Origin: an uncultured Eggerthella sp.
GTDB lineage: Bacteria; Actinomycetota; Coriobacteriia; Coriobacteriales; Eggerthellaceae
Reading direction: 5' to 3'
Length of the DNA: 64,000 bases
Assembly: GCA_905203045.1 (NCBI GenBank)
Contig: CAJKUH010000003.1
Coordinates: 55,328 to 119,327 of the forward strand
Shown here: positions 50,465 through 60,025 of the stretch, piece by piece
How the letters are laid out: each line of letters starts with the position of its first letter
How positions within the stretch are numbered: position 1 is the stretch's first letter
Made by a program: the position numbers and the translations under genes
The notes under the pieces: generated by a model
Told to the model about the DNA's origin: nothing
The model's input: only the letters and a program-made list of their open reading frames with translations
The model's database searches: none

Positions 50465-53400
50465 ATGCTTATCGATATGCTCTCTGCGTCGTTTGCCAAG
50501 TCGGGTGCGCTCGACGATGCGTGGGAAAAGCTCGACGCGGGGCAAGACGCCACCATCGGCGTGGCTTCTTCTGCGCGTCCGTTCCTTGTTGCAGCGCGTT
50601 TTGTGCGCGACCCGCGAGCAACCTTGGTGGTGACGGCCGGCGAAGAGGCTGCCGATACGTTTGCGCGCACGGTGGGGGCGTTCATCGGCGAGGAACGCGT
50701 GCTCCGTTTGCCCGATTACGGGGGAAACCCGTTTTCCCTCGACGCTCCGTTGCAGCCGCGCTTGCATGGCAAGAGGCTAGAGGCCCTGTGGTCGCTGCAG
50801 CAGGGAAAGCCTGCTGTGGTGGTTGCCTCGGCACGCGCTCTGCTGCGGCGTATCGCTCCTGCCAAGGAAGAAGTGGCGCGCCCGCTTTCGCTGGCTTCGG
50901 GCATCGACTTGTCGGAGCATCCCCAGCGTGGCATAGCGAGCTTCGAGGACTTGGAGCACTGCCTGGTTTCCATGGGCTATGAGAACACAGGCGAGCTTGA
51001 CGGGCCGGGCACGTTCTGCGCGCAGGGCGGCGCCATCGATGTGTATCCAGGCAATCTTGCCTACCCGGTACGCCTTGATTTCTTCGGCGATGAGTTGGAC
51101 GAGATCCGCAGGTTCCTTCCTTCAACGGGGCAGACCATTTCCTCGTTGGAGAAGGTTGACATTTTTCCCGTGCGCGAATTTGCCGTAACCGATGGCGCCC
51201 TTCGCCGTGCTAAGCGCACAATCGCCAAAAACGCCGAGACGAATGCCGCCCAACGCGACTTGCTGGAGCGGTTGGAAGACGATTCGCGCGAGCTGCCCGA
51301 TTTGATGGCAGCGTATTTGCTGGAAAAGACGGCTTCGGTGGGCGATTACCTGCCTTCCGATGCCTTGACGGTGCTTATCGAGCCGCGTTCGCTGGTCGAC
51401 GACGCCATGCATGCCTACGACGAGCTCTCCAAGCGCTGCGTCGGCACTTCGATTCCCGTGGCCGACCTGTACATGAGCGCAAACGAGCTTGATTTCGGTT
51501 CCAACCCTCGTGCCACCTACGTTTCCATCATGCGTGTGGGCGTGCAGCTTGACGCCGAGTTGGTGGTGAAGCGTGTCGATGTGGCGGGCGATCCGGAAAA
51601 GCTGTTCGGCCGTTTGCGCTCCCTGGCTGAAACCGGCTTTACCGTGGTGTTTTCCGTGCCGCACTACCGTGCGCGCGAGGAAATGAAGCTTTCGTTGGTT
51701 GACTTGGGAATCCCCATCAACGAAGTGCTTGACGTGACGGGTGCCGGCGAAAAGCAGGCGAAGCTCAAGCGCGGGCAAGTGAACATTGTGGATGTGGACA
51801 TTCCCCTGGGCATGATCTTCCCTGCGGCGAAGATGGCGCTGGTTTCGCTTTCCGATACGCAGGGCTCTATGGCAACGCGCAAGCGCACGCGCATCGACGT
51901 GACGGAAATCACCTTCCCCTTCAGGCCGGGCGACTACGTGGTGCACGCGGCGCACGGTGTGGCGTTCTTCCGTGATATCGTGCGCCAGGACGTGGGTGGC
52001 TCCGAGCGCGACTACCTGCTTCTGGAATACGCGGAGGGCGACAAGCTCTACGTGCCGGTGGAACAGCTCGACCGTGTAACACGCTACGTGGGCCCCGAAG
52101 GCTCTTCGCCGCGCCTGACCCGCTTGAACACCTCCGACTGGAGCCGCGCGATGGCGAAGGCGCGCAAGGCAACCAAGCAGCTTGCCTTCGACCTGGTTGA
52201 CGTGTACACGCGCCGCGCTTCCACGCAAGGCTACCGCTACGGCGAAGACACCGAGTGGCAGCGTGAAATGGAGGAAAGCTTCCCCTACCAGGAAACGCCC
52301 GATCAGCTTGCCGCCATTGCCGACATCAAGGCCGACATGCAATCGCCGCGCCCCATGGACCGCTTGGTGTGCGGCGATGTGGGCTTCGGCAAGACGGAAG
52401 TGGCGTTGCGCGCCGCCTTCAAGGCCACGCAAGACGGCAAGCAGGTTATGGTGCTGTGCCCGACCACCATTTTGGCGCAGCAGCATTACTCCACGTTCAA
52501 AGAGCGCTTCGAACCCTTCGGCGTGAAGGTGGAAGTGCTTTCCCGCTTCCGCACGCCCGCACAGCAAAAACAGGCCTTGGCCGATTTCTCGGAAGGAAAG
52601 GTTGCGGTGCTGGTGGGCACCCATCGCCTGCTTTCGCGCGATGTGAACCCGCATGATCTGGGCCTGGTGATCATCGATGAGGAGCAGCGCTTCGGCGTGG
52701 CGCACAAGGAACAGCTGAAGAACATGCGTGAATCGATCGACGTATTGACGCTTTCGGCAACGCCCATTCCGCGCACCATGCAGATGGGCCTTTCGGGCGT
52801 GCGCGATATGAGCCTGATCCTTACTCCGCCCGACGACAGGCGGCCGGTGGAAGTGCATGTGGGCGAATGGGACCCTGACGTGGTGAGCGATGCAATCCGA
52901 CGCGAAATGGCCCGCGGCGGGCAAATCTACTACGTCAGCAACCGTGTGCGCTCCATCGACGAGGCAGTGCGTCGCGTGCAGGCTGCGGCGGGCGAGGCGC
53001 GCGTTGGCGTGGCGCACGGCAAGATGACCAAGGAACAGTTGGAAGACGTGATGGAAAACTTCGCGGCTGGCCAGCTTGATGTGTTGGTGGCCACCACCAT
53101 CATCGAGTCGGGCATCGACAACCCGCACACCAACACGCTTATCATCGAGGATTCGCAGCGTTTGGGCTTGGCGCAGATGTACCAGCTGAAGGGCCGCGTG
53201 GGCCGCTCCTCCACCCAGGCATACGCGTACTTTTTGTTCCCCGACAACATCCCGCTTACCGAGGAAGCCTTGGCCCGTCTTACGGCTTTGGAAGAGCATA
53301 CCGACTTGGGCAGCGGCATGCGCGTTGCTATGCGCGACTTGGAAATCCGTGGTGCGGGCAGCCTTTTGGGTGCCGAGCAGAGCGGCAACATGTCGGCGGT

Positions 53401-54151
53401 GGGCTTCGATTTGTTCGCGCAGATGCTTTCCACAGCGGTAAGTAACGCGCGCGAGGGCAACCCTTCCTCCAAGGAATTCTTGCCGCCTGCGCTTTCCGAC
53501 ATCGTGGTGAACGTGCCCGACCACACGTATTTCCCCGAAGAATACCTGCCCGATGCCGATGAACGTGTGCTGTACTACCGCAAGATCGCCAGCGCCGACA
53601 CCATCGACGCGGTGAACGAGATTTACGAGGAGCTGCTGGCGAAGCACCCCGAGATGCCGCAGGCTTCCATCAACCAGTTCGAGAAGGCGCGCCTGAAGGC
53701 ATTTGCCAACGAGCGCGGCATCAAGCTCGTCTCCGTTTCGGCGGGTAAGCTCACCGTGGAGCCGTTCGTCCTCACCAAATCGCAAGCGTCGAGCCTGCGC
53801 CGCAAGGCGGGCCGTTATCTGGCCGACAAGAAGAAGATGGTGGTTCCGCTGCGCGTGGTGGTGCCGGGCTACGGTAAAGCGGAAGAAGAGGGCGATGCGG
53901 GCCTGCTCACGAACGTGCTGGCATATTTGCAGGGCTTGGTGGCAGAAGCGAAGGAAAGCGGTGAACGCCCCGCATCGGGCAGGGGGCAAGCACCTGCACC
54001 GGCCAAAAAGGTCTCCCGTCCGTCGCGCAGCACGGCCACACGTGCCAGCGCTTCGGGAAGCGGCGCAAAGCGCAGCACCCGTTCGGGCTCGCGCAGCACG
54101 CGCGCGCAGAGCCTGGGCGTAACCAATTACGTGGGGCGCAGGCACCGTTGA
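50465..54151 (+). CDS. mfd: Transcription-repair coupling factor
   Basis: Large SF2 translocase that removes RNA polymerase stalled at DNA damage and recruits UvrA. Order: UvrB-like N-terminal domains, an RNA-polymerase-interacting domain (RPGDYVVHAAHGVAFFRD, ~480-550), helicase lobes with Walker A DVGFGKTEVALRAA (~633) and DEEQ box IIDEEQRFGV (~737), and a C-terminal TRCF domain. After the normal end it carries a ~70-residue Ser/Arg/Lys-rich tail (RSTATRASASGSGAKRS) not typical of Mfd. Total 1228 residues. GAAAGGAAC precedes the ATG. Confidence 0.97.
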   Translation: MLIDMLSASFAKSGALDDAWEKLDAGQDATIGVASSARPFLVAARFVRDPRATLVVTAGEEAADTFARTVGAFIGEERVLRLPDYGGNPFSLDAPLQPRLHGKRLEALWSLQQGKPAVVVASARALLRRIAPAKEEVARPLSLASGIDLSEHPQRGIASFEDLEHCLVSMGYENTGELDGPGTFCAQGGAIDVYPGNLAYPVRLDFFGDELDEIRRFLPSTGQTISSLEKVDIFPVREFAVTDGALRRAKRTIAKNAETNAAQRDLLERLEDDSRELPDLMAAYLLEKTASVGDYLPSDALTVLIEPRSLVDDAMHAYDELSKRCVGTSIPVADLYMSANELDFGSNPRATYVSIMRVGVQLDAELVVKRVDVAGDPEKLFGRLRSLAETGFTVVFSVPHYRAREEMKLSLVDLGIPINEVLDVTGAGEKQAKLKRGQVNIVDVDIPLGMIFPAAKMALVSLSDTQGSMATRKRTRIDVTEITFPFRPGDYVVHAAHGVAFFRDIVRQDVGGSERDYLLLEYAEGDKLYVPVEQLDRVTRYVGPEGSSPRLTRLNTSDWSRAMAKARKATKQLAFDLVDVYTRRASTQGYRYGEDTEWQREMEESFPYQETPDQLAAIADIKADMQSPRPMDRLVCGDVGFGKTEVALRAAFKATQDGKQVMVLCPTTILAQQHYSTFKERFEPFGVKVEVLSRFRTPAQQKQALADFSEGKVAVLVGTHRLLSRDVNPHDLGLVIIDEEQRFGVAHKEQLKNMRESIDVLTLSATPIPRTMQMGLSGVRDMSLILTPPDDRRPVEVHVGEWDPDVVSDAIRREMARGGQIYYVSNRVRSIDEAVRRVQAAAGEARVGVAHGKMTKEQLEDVMENFAAGQLDVLVATTIIESGIDNPHTNTLIIEDSQRLGLAQMYQLKGRVGRSSTQAYAYFLFPDNIPLTEEALARLTALEEHTDLGSGMRVAMRDLEIRGAGSLLGAEQSGNMSAVGFDLFAQMLSTAVSNAREGNPSSKEFLPPALSDIVVNVPDHTYFPEEYLPDADERVLYYRKIASADTIDAVNEIYEELLAKHPEMPQASINQFEKARLKAFANERGIKLVSVSAGKLTVEPFVLTKSQASSLRRKAGRYLADKKKMVVPLRVVVPGYGKAEEEGDAGLLTNVLAYLQGLVAEAKESGERPASGRGQAPAPAKKVSRPSRSTATRASASGSGAKRSTRSGSRSTRAQSLGVTNYVGRRHR

Positions 54152-54167
54152 TTGCCGCAAACAATGT

Positions 54168-54212
54168 CGCAGACACGCTTGCATCTGCTTGCGTGTCTGC
54201 GGCCTTCGTTTT
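54168..54212. terminator. Terminator between mfd and the membrane-anchored repeat protein
   Basis: CGCAGACACGC (54168-54178) pairs with GCGTGTCTGCG (54191-54201), followed by GCCTTCGTTTT. Shared by two convergent genes. Confidence 0.85.
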
Positions 54213-54221
54213 GCTCTGGGG

Positions 54222-55322
54222 CTATGCCAGCCCGTCAGGTTTCATCTGCATGTTGTACAGCTCGATATAGGTGCCCGCTTTCAAGGTGACGGTTCCGGCC
54301 TTGTCGCCCTTTACGAAGTAATCGCTGTAAAGATAGCTTGAGGTTTCGTCATAATCCAAGTCGGCCATCACGTAGCAGGCGCTGTAATCATCGGCTCCAT
54401 CGCCTACCACCAGCTGATATGTTCCCTCGGGCACATCGACCCCCACGCGGTACACGCCGCTGCCGTACGGTGCACTGAATGTCTCCTTCATTTGATCGAG
54501 GGAAACCATGGTGCCGTCGTTGTCCAGGATAAGCACTTCGCCGTCTTCGAGGTTGGTGAGGTTATGGCCGTAGTAGCTGTTGACGTGCACGGTGTTGTAG
54601 AGCGTGGCTTGTCCTGTGCCGGAAGGCTTCAAGATGTAGAAGTTGGAAAGCTCGTCTTCCTTGCCGGTAAGCCAGTAACCGCCGGCGGGTATGTCGGTGC
54701 CTACATAGTAGACGCCGGGGGCATAAGCGCCGTTCGAATCGGGCATTTTGCTGGCGTTGTTGAACGTATGGGCTTGGATGTCGTTAAGCTCGGCGCTGCT
54801 CAAGGCCGACTTTCCCGCTATGCCGAAGCTCCTTCGCGTTTCGTTGTTCAACTGCTCCTGCTCGTTTTGCGGCATGCCCATGCCGCTGCCGTTTTGGTCA
54901 GCGCTGTTGTCATGCGTGTACCAGGTGTTGTCAGGGTCGTCGAAGGCGGTGGATACCACCGCGGAACATGCAACGCATCCGCCCATGCCTACCAACACGG
55001 CGGCGATGATGGTGATGGCGATGATGATGCCCGTGTGCTTCTGCGGGCGGTTGCTGGGTGCCGGCGGCGCAGTGGGGGCTTGGAATCCTGCATATGCTTG
55101 GGATGCTTGGTACGACGTGTCAGGCTGACCCCCATGAGCGTCTTGACCTGTAGGGGAAGCGCTCTGAAAGGGAGGTTGGCACCCCGTAGGCTGATCGGCA
55201 GCGGGCTGGTGTCCATCAAAGGCAGCGGAAGCCTTGGCTTGTGCTGATTGTTGGGGAATGTTCTTTGAGCGGGGCGTTTGCGGAGGATTGCCCCAATACT
55301 GCGGATCGGGAGTGCTGGGCAT
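54222..55322 (-). CDS. Membrane-anchored protein with repeated GVYxVGxDxPxGxY modules
   Basis: Residues 1-95 are a Pro/Gln/Ala-rich, likely disordered cytoplasmic segment. One transmembrane helix follows (HTGIIIAITIIAAVLVGMG, ~95-118), then an outside region. Two related motifs occur there: GVYYVGTDIPAGGYWL and GVYRVGVDVPEGTYQLV, each followed by a tyrosine-rich beta-like stretch; a third, weaker unit ends AGTYIELYN. Such modules occur in surface or secreted proteins of Gram-positive bacteria. GAAAGGAAG precedes the ATG. No close partner gene and no function I can assign. Confidence 0.8.
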   Translation of the reverse strand: MPSTPDPQYWGNPPQTPRSKNIPQQSAQAKASAAFDGHQPAADQPTGCQPPFQSASPTGQDAHGGQPDTSYQASQAYAGFQAPTAPPAPSNRPQKHTGIIIAITIIAAVLVGMGGCVACSAVVSTAFDDPDNTWYTHDNSADQNGSGMGMPQNEQEQLNNETRRSFGIAGKSALSSAELNDIQAHTFNNASKMPDSNGAYAPGVYYVGTDIPAGGYWLTGKEDELSNFYILKPSGTGQATLYNTVHVNSYYGHNLTNLEDGEVLILDNDGTMVSLDQMKETFSAPYGSGVYRVGVDVPEGTYQLVVGDGADDYSACYVMADLDYDETSSYLYSDYFVKGDKAGTVTLKAGTYIELYNMQMKPDGLA

Positions 55323-55411
55323 GGCCTTCCTTTCTTGAAAGTGCCGTTTACACGCACTTTATGGTAGGCCGCTCTTATGCACCGCCGCCAAACAGTTACG
55401 TAAGCGTTGCC

Positions 55412-56704
55412 CTATTCGCAGTAGGCCTGCGCGGTGATGGAGCAGAAATCGCAGGCGCCGGTCGGGCACATGCCGATGCAGCATCCGCAGGCGGTGCAGA
55501 GCCTGACATCGACTTCGGGAAGGTTCTCGTCTTCATTGAAAGTACGGGCGCCAGTGGGGCATACATCGATGCACGTGCGGCATCCGTTGCATTGCGCGGC
55601 ATCGGTAATGGAGGCATAGCGTTCGATGCCTGCTGCGCGCTCAGGCATGGCTTGGGCTGCCTTCACCATCAGGCTCAGGCGCGGAGCGGGGCGTTTTGCC
55701 GGCGCAAGCGGCGTTCCGATAAGCGCTTCGCCGTTGATGCGGCCTTGCGCTCGCAGCCGCTCTTGCTGCTCATGAAAATCGGACACGGTACCGTCGATAC
55801 GTTTGCGGTGAGAACCGTCGGCGACGTCAAGGCTTTCCTTGGCGATTTTGGCCAGCATGCCACGGCGGTCGGCTTCGTCGACGCTTGCCCAAGCTGCAAG
55901 AAGATATTCGCGTTCGGGTAGCTCGTTTACCCGTTCAATGGAGGTATCCGTCCATTCTTGCGCCTCGTCGAGGGCGTGCGCGAAGAGGGCCGGCCCCATT
56001 GCGCCTGCCGTAGCGCAGTCTTGGCAGTACGATTCGTCAAGGTAGAGCTGCACGGAAACACCATGTGCCAACAGCGCCGTCCAAAACTCCGGGGGAACGG
56101 CGGCAAGGCAGGGCAGCACGATTACGTTGCTGCGGGGCGCTACCCCTTCGAAGAGGTGATCGTTGCAGGTAAAGCACACGGCGCCTTCATCTTGGGCCTC
56201 GCGGACCGAACGGGTGAACAGGTCTTCTAGGGTAATGCGGGTGAAGGCGAACGCGTCGCAGATGCCGGCGCACATTCCGCAGCGGGTGCAGAGCTCCTCG
56301 TCGATATGCGGGCCGCCTTCGCCGAGTGAGATGGCGCCGGTGGGGCACACGGAAAGGCAGCGCGAGCAGCCAGAGCCGTGTGGGGCGGTACACCATGATT
56401 TCAGGGCAACGACTTCTTCACGGGGGAAGGGGTCGAAGTAGGCGTCTTCGGCGCTGTTCTCGTCTTCTTCAGCGGATGTGCCTGCGGCGATGGCATCTGC
56501 GTCGTCTTCGGAAATGGCGGATTCGCCCAGGTTGCGCTCATGCGCTGCGGCGATGGCGTCGAGCAATTCGTCTTCTGAGAGCTGGGACATATCAATGCCC
56601 GATGGCGGCGTGTGCTCGCTTTCGGGCATGGCAAAGCCAGCGCTGCCGGCATCCTGTGCCTGTGCAGCGCTGGCCAAAGGGGTTTGTTTGCCCAGATTAG
56701 GCAC
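55412..56704 (-). CDS. Double ferredoxin-domain Fe-S protein
   Basis: Two pairs of 4Fe-4S motifs flank a ~220-residue central region. First pair: CSRCLSVCPTGAIS and CTRCGMCAGICDA; second pair: CNGCRTCIDVCPTGA and CTACGCCIGMCPTGAC. The central part has further cysteines (VCFTCNDHLFEG; VLPCLAAVPPE; YCQDCATAG). The N-terminal ~75 residues are acidic and disordered. I start at the GTG at 56704, after GAGG, overlapping the end of gltX by 8 nt; an ATG at 56716 is the alternative. Electron-transfer or redox-enzyme partner role is likely, but the acceptor is unknown. Coupling to gltX is odd and may be simple read-through. Confidence 0.82.
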   Translation of the reverse strand: MPNLGKQTPLASAAQAQDAGSAGFAMPESEHTPPSGIDMSQLSEDELLDAIAAAHERNLGESAISEDDADAIAAGTSAEEDENSAEDAYFDPFPREEVVALKSWCTAPHGSGCSRCLSVCPTGAISLGEGGPHIDEELCTRCGMCAGICDAFAFTRITLEDLFTRSVREAQDEGAVCFTCNDHLFEGVAPRSNVIVLPCLAAVPPEFWTALLAHGVSVQLYLDESYCQDCATAGAMGPALFAHALDEAQEWTDTSIERVNELPEREYLLAAWASVDEADRRGMLAKIAKESLDVADGSHRKRIDGTVSDFHEQQERLRAQGRINGEALIGTPLAPAKRPAPRLSLMVKAAQAMPERAAGIERYASITDAAQCNGCRTCIDVCPTGARTFNEDENLPEVDVRLCTACGCCIGMCPTGACDFCSITAQAYCE

Positions 56705-58193
56705 CGAATACCTCATGCAGGGTGTAGTCGATGCGGGCAACCACGTCGGCGCGGTTCATCAGTTCGATGGACTCGAACAGCGGCGGCGAAACCTGCGAGC
56801 CGGTAACGGCAACGCGGATAGGCTGGAACACGAACTTTGCCTTCAAATCGAGCTTTTCGGTAAGCTCGCGGCATGCGTCTTGCAGCGGGTCGCATGCCCA
56901 TTCGATGGACTCGTCGGCCAGGATGTCGCGGACGGCATGGAGCACTTCATCGGCACGGCAGCCTTCCTTGAGCAGGTTCTTCTTAACCGATTTCTCGTCG
57001 AGGGTTACCTTGGGACCGTCGAAGATGAAGGAAAGCTTCTCGGGTGCCTCGGTGAAACGCTTCATGCGCTCGGCCACCAGCGGATAGAGCTTTTCGAACC
57101 AATCGTGCTTGGCGGCGATTTCCTCTTCCGTGGTAAGGCCGGCCTTGATCAGGAACGGTGCGGTGGCGTCAACCCAGGCAGCGGCGCCCATGTTCTTGAT
57201 GTACTCGCCGTTCATCCAATCGAGCTTGGTTTCGTCGAGGATGGCGTCTTTGCGGGTGATGCGGTCGAGGCTGAACTCACGGCACAGCACGTCGCGCGGG
57301 ATGATGGTGGTTTCGCCGTCAAGGCTCCAGCCCAAAAGCGCCAGGAAGTTCACCAGGGTATCGGGCAGGTAGCCCATTTCCTTGTACTGCTCTACCGAGG
57401 TTGCGTTGCGGCGCTTGGAGAGCTTTCGGCCATCGGCGCCCAGGATCATGGAAAGGTGGGCGAATACCGGGATGTCGTAGCCCAGTGCCTCGTAGATCAA
57501 GATCTGGCGCGGGGTATTGGAAAGGTGGTCGTCGCCACGGATAACGTGGCTGATCTGCATGTTCGCATCATCGCACACCACGGCGAAGTTGTACGTGGGC
57601 GTGCCGTCGGTGCGTACCAGGATCATGTCGTCCATAACGTCGGCGGGGAAGGACATGTGTCCGTACACGGCATCGTCGAACTCGATGGGGCCGTGGTTCT
57701 CGGGCACCTTCAAGCGCCATACGTGGGGTTCGCCGGCTTCGATGCGCGCTTTGGCCTCTGCCGGGTCGATGTTACGGCACGTGCGGTCGTAGCCGGAATA
57801 GCCGCCCTCGGTCTTCTCGGCTTCAGCGCGCTTCGCGGCGATTTCCTCCTGAGTGCAGAAGCAGGGGTATACCGCTCCCTTTTCCTTCAGCTTTTCAAGG
57901 GCGGCCTTGTACGTGTCGAAACGCTGGGTTTGCAGGTACGGGCCGAACTCGCCGCCAACCTCGGGGCCTTCGTCCCAGTCAAGGCCGAGCCACTTCATGG
58001 AACGCAGGATAACCTGCTTATTTTCTTCCGTGGAACGCTCAGGGTCGGTGTCCTCGATGCGGAGGATGAAGGTGCCGCCCATGGCGCGGGCAAACGCCCA
58101 GTTATAGATAGCAGTGCGTGCGCCGCCGATGTGAAGCTCGCCAGTGGGCGAGGGGGCGAAGCGAACGCGAACAGGCTTGGACTGGTCTGTCAT
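56697..58193 (-). CDS. gltX: Glutamyl-tRNA synthetase
   Basis: Class I aminoacyl-tRNA synthetase charging tRNA-Glu (and possibly tRNA-Gln in organisms using GatCAB). The HIGH-type motif is PSPTGELHIGGARTA and the KMSKS-type motif is GRKLSKRRNAT. Anticodon-binding domain follows. I use the ATG at 58193 (10 nt after AAAGGA); a second ATG at 58202 lies almost on that site. The product has 498 residues. The start context and length fit the discriminating bacterial type. Confidence 0.97.
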   Translation of the reverse strand: MTDQSKPVRVRFAPSPTGELHIGGARTAIYNWAFARAMGGTFILRIEDTDPERSTEENKQVILRSMKWLGLDWDEGPEVGGEFGPYLQTQRFDTYKAALEKLKEKGAVYPCFCTQEEIAAKRAEAEKTEGGYSGYDRTCRNIDPAEAKARIEAGEPHVWRLKVPENHGPIEFDDAVYGHMSFPADVMDDMILVRTDGTPTYNFAVVCDDANMQISHVIRGDDHLSNTPRQILIYEALGYDIPVFAHLSMILGADGRKLSKRRNATSVEQYKEMGYLPDTLVNFLALLGWSLDGETTIIPRDVLCREFSLDRITRKDAILDETKLDWMNGEYIKNMGAAAWVDATAPFLIKAGLTTEEEIAAKHDWFEKLYPLVAERMKRFTEAPEKLSFIFDGPKVTLDEKSVKKNLLKEGCRADEVLHAVRDILADESIEWACDPLQDACRELTEKLDLKAKFVFQPIRVAVTGSQVSPPLFESIELMNRADVVARIDYTLHEVFGA

Positions 58194-58278
58194 GAAGCTC
58201 ATTTCCTTTCAGGTCGTACGGTCTAAATGATATACGAAATGCGAGTGAAGACGGACAAACAGGATCGGTCTTTCATGA

Positions 58279-58484
58279 CCGTCCGGCCGGGGGTTGCCGG
58301 GTGGGTATTCGGGCCACCCACTTCGCTACCGCTCGCTATGCTCGCTATGCGCTGCGTTCCGTCGTTCCGTTTTTTTAAATAATCGAATTTGAAAACGCCG
58401 AGTGCTCCCGACTACCCACCCGGCAACCCTCGGCCTACCTGGGTGGCTCGAATACCCACCCGTCACCCCAAGGACCGGACGACC
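58279..58484. repeat. Three-armed inverted repeat between gltX and the membrane/kinase fusion
   Basis: Left arm 58286-58320 is complementary to two separate right arms: 58412-58436 (23 of 25 positions) and 58440-58469 (27 of 30). Only one pairing can form at a time. An outer CGTCCGG / CCGGACG pair encloses all of it. Between the arms lies a tandem CTCGCTATG and a T7 run. The 295-nt gap has no gene. It may be a bidirectional terminator, an alternative-fold RNA or a composite repeat. Confidence 0.7.
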
Positions 58485-58488
58485 GAGA

Positions 58489-59892
58489 CTACTTCTTCTT
58501 CGGCTTCTTCGGGTTCGGCTTCAGTGGGGCTGAAGGGAAGGCGGCCTGGGCCAGCTGGGCGATGATCTCGGCGTTCTTTTTGCTGGTTTCAAGCGACGAA
58601 TCGAACGACAGGTGGTAGGCGTCCGCTTCGCCCCAGGTGGTGCCCGTGAAATGCTTGCAGTGCTTGGCGCGCTCGGCGTCGATGCGCTCGATCATGGCAT
58701 CGGCTTTCATGTGATCGACGTTCTCACGCTCCATGACGCGGGCGATGCGGGGTACCAGCGGCGCATGGACGAACACGTTGAACGTGCAGGGGCGCTCCTT
58801 CAAGATAGCGTTTGCGCAGCGGCCCACGATAACGCAGCTGCCCTGGTCTGCCAGCTTGGTGATGGTGTGCGCCTGTGCCAGCCATAGGTCATCAAGCTGG
58901 TTGGGCTCCATGCCGATGCGCTGGTAATTCTGCATGTACAGGTTGTACAGAACGCCGCCGCGCACCTCTTGCTCGTGGGCGCGCACATAGGCTGACGTAA
59001 GGCCCGCTTCCTTGGCGGTGAGCTCGATAAGCGTTTCATCGAACACGGGAATATTCAGTTTCTTGCCCAGAGCCTGGCCGATTTCGCGGCCGCCCGAGCC
59101 GAATTCGCGCGAAATGGTGATGATAAGCGGGGTGGTTTCGCCCTGCCCGCGGGCAGGTTCGGCAGCCTCTTCGGGCGATGCCATGGTCGCTGCGGTAAGG
59201 GTGATGTGCCCGCGGATGGGGCAGAAATGCTCGAAATGGGGCAGCAGCTTGTTGAACAGTCCCACGATGCTGCCCACGGCAAGCGCTGCCAGGATAGTGC
59301 CCTCGCGCACGCCGTAGAGCCCACCCGATGCGGCAAGCGACACAAGGACGGCAACGGCAACGTTGGTGCAGTCGAAGGCAACCTTCACCTTGGGGAATGC
59401 GATATGCGCAACGCGCGATATGGCAAGGTTGATGCCTTCACCAGGAAGGGTAAGGAAGCTGGCCTTCACCTGCAGGAACACGCCGAAGGCCGTCATGAAG
59501 CACCCGATAACGCTCCACATAACCTGCAGGGCGTAGTTTTCCATGGGAATAAGCTCGCAGAAGGGCACGAACACGTCGATGAGCGCCGAGAACACGAACA
59601 CGTAGGGAATCTGCAGCAGCTGCACCGGGTTGAAGTCGCGGCGAAGAAGCGCAATCTGAATCAGCACGAACAGCACGTTCATGATGAACGTCCACGTGCC
59701 GATGGTCAGCGGTGTGAGGTAGGAAAGCGTGGCGGGAAAGCACGATACCGGTGAAGTGCCCAAGCCTGTTGCGCGGGTGAGGGCAACCGAAGCCGATACG
59801 ATTGCGACGCCGACGAGCATAACGGCAAGCCTCAGCACGACGTTGGGTACGTTTCTGTCGAAAAATGAATGCCAGCCTTGGGTGAACCTCAC
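58489..59892 (-). CDS. Fusion: YczE-like membrane domain + cytidylate-kinase-like domain (paralogue 1)
   Basis: Residues ~1-220 hold five to six membrane helices of the YczE/YitT-like type (TRATGLGTSPVSCFPATLSY; ASFLTLPGEGIN). Residues ~250-460 match the cytidylate-kinase-like family: ISREFGSGGREIGQALGKKL is the P-loop-like start, GSCVIVGRCANAIL follows, then Arg-rich lid residues (RIDAERAKHCKHFTG). The 467-residue form starts at a GTG (59892) with AAAGGAG upstream. The Lys-rich tail is cytoplasmic. It is a close paralogue of the next gene upstream (60026-61426). Membrane transport linked to phosphorylation is a possibility, not shown. Confidence 0.85.
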   Translation of the reverse strand: MRFTQGWHSFFDRNVPNVVLRLAVMLVGVAIVSASVALTRATGLGTSPVSCFPATLSYLTPLTIGTWTFIMNVLFVLIQIALLRRDFNPVQLLQIPYVFVFSALIDVFVPFCELIPMENYALQVMWSVIGCFMTAFGVFLQVKASFLTLPGEGINLAISRVAHIAFPKVKVAFDCTNVAVAVLVSLAASGGLYGVREGTILAALAVGSIVGLFNKLLPHFEHFCPIRGHITLTAATMASPEEAAEPARGQGETTPLIITISREFGSGGREIGQALGKKLNIPVFDETLIELTAKEAGLTSAYVRAHEQEVRGGVLYNLYMQNYQRIGMEPNQLDDLWLAQAHTITKLADQGSCVIVGRCANAILKERPCTFNVFVHAPLVPRIARVMERENVDHMKADAMIERIDAERAKHCKHFTGTTWGEADAYHLSFDSSLETSKKNAEIIAQLAQAAFPSAPLKPNPKKPKKK

Positions 59893-59904
59893 GGGACTCC
59901 TTTC

Positions 59905-59930
59905 ACGCAAAACAGCCCGCATACGCGGGC
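59905..59930 (-). terminator. Terminator between the two fusion genes
   Basis: On the minus strand GCCCGC-gtat-GCGGGC (59930-59915) is followed by TGTTTTG. It lies between the upstream paralogue and the ribosome-binding site of the downstream one, so the pair may have separate promoters. Confidence 0.6.
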
Positions 59931-60025
59931 TTGAATTCTATTATCGGGGTAACCAGACTATGCTAAACCCTGAAGATAGAGGAAATGTGATGATATTCAT
60001 GTTTCTTATAAGTGCAGTTCGCTGG

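Noticed and set aside
51122..54184. Minus-strand open frame of ~1,020 codons opposite mfd
   Set aside because: Complement of a full-length Mfd gene; low-complexity His/Arg/Ala-rich translation with no family resemblance.
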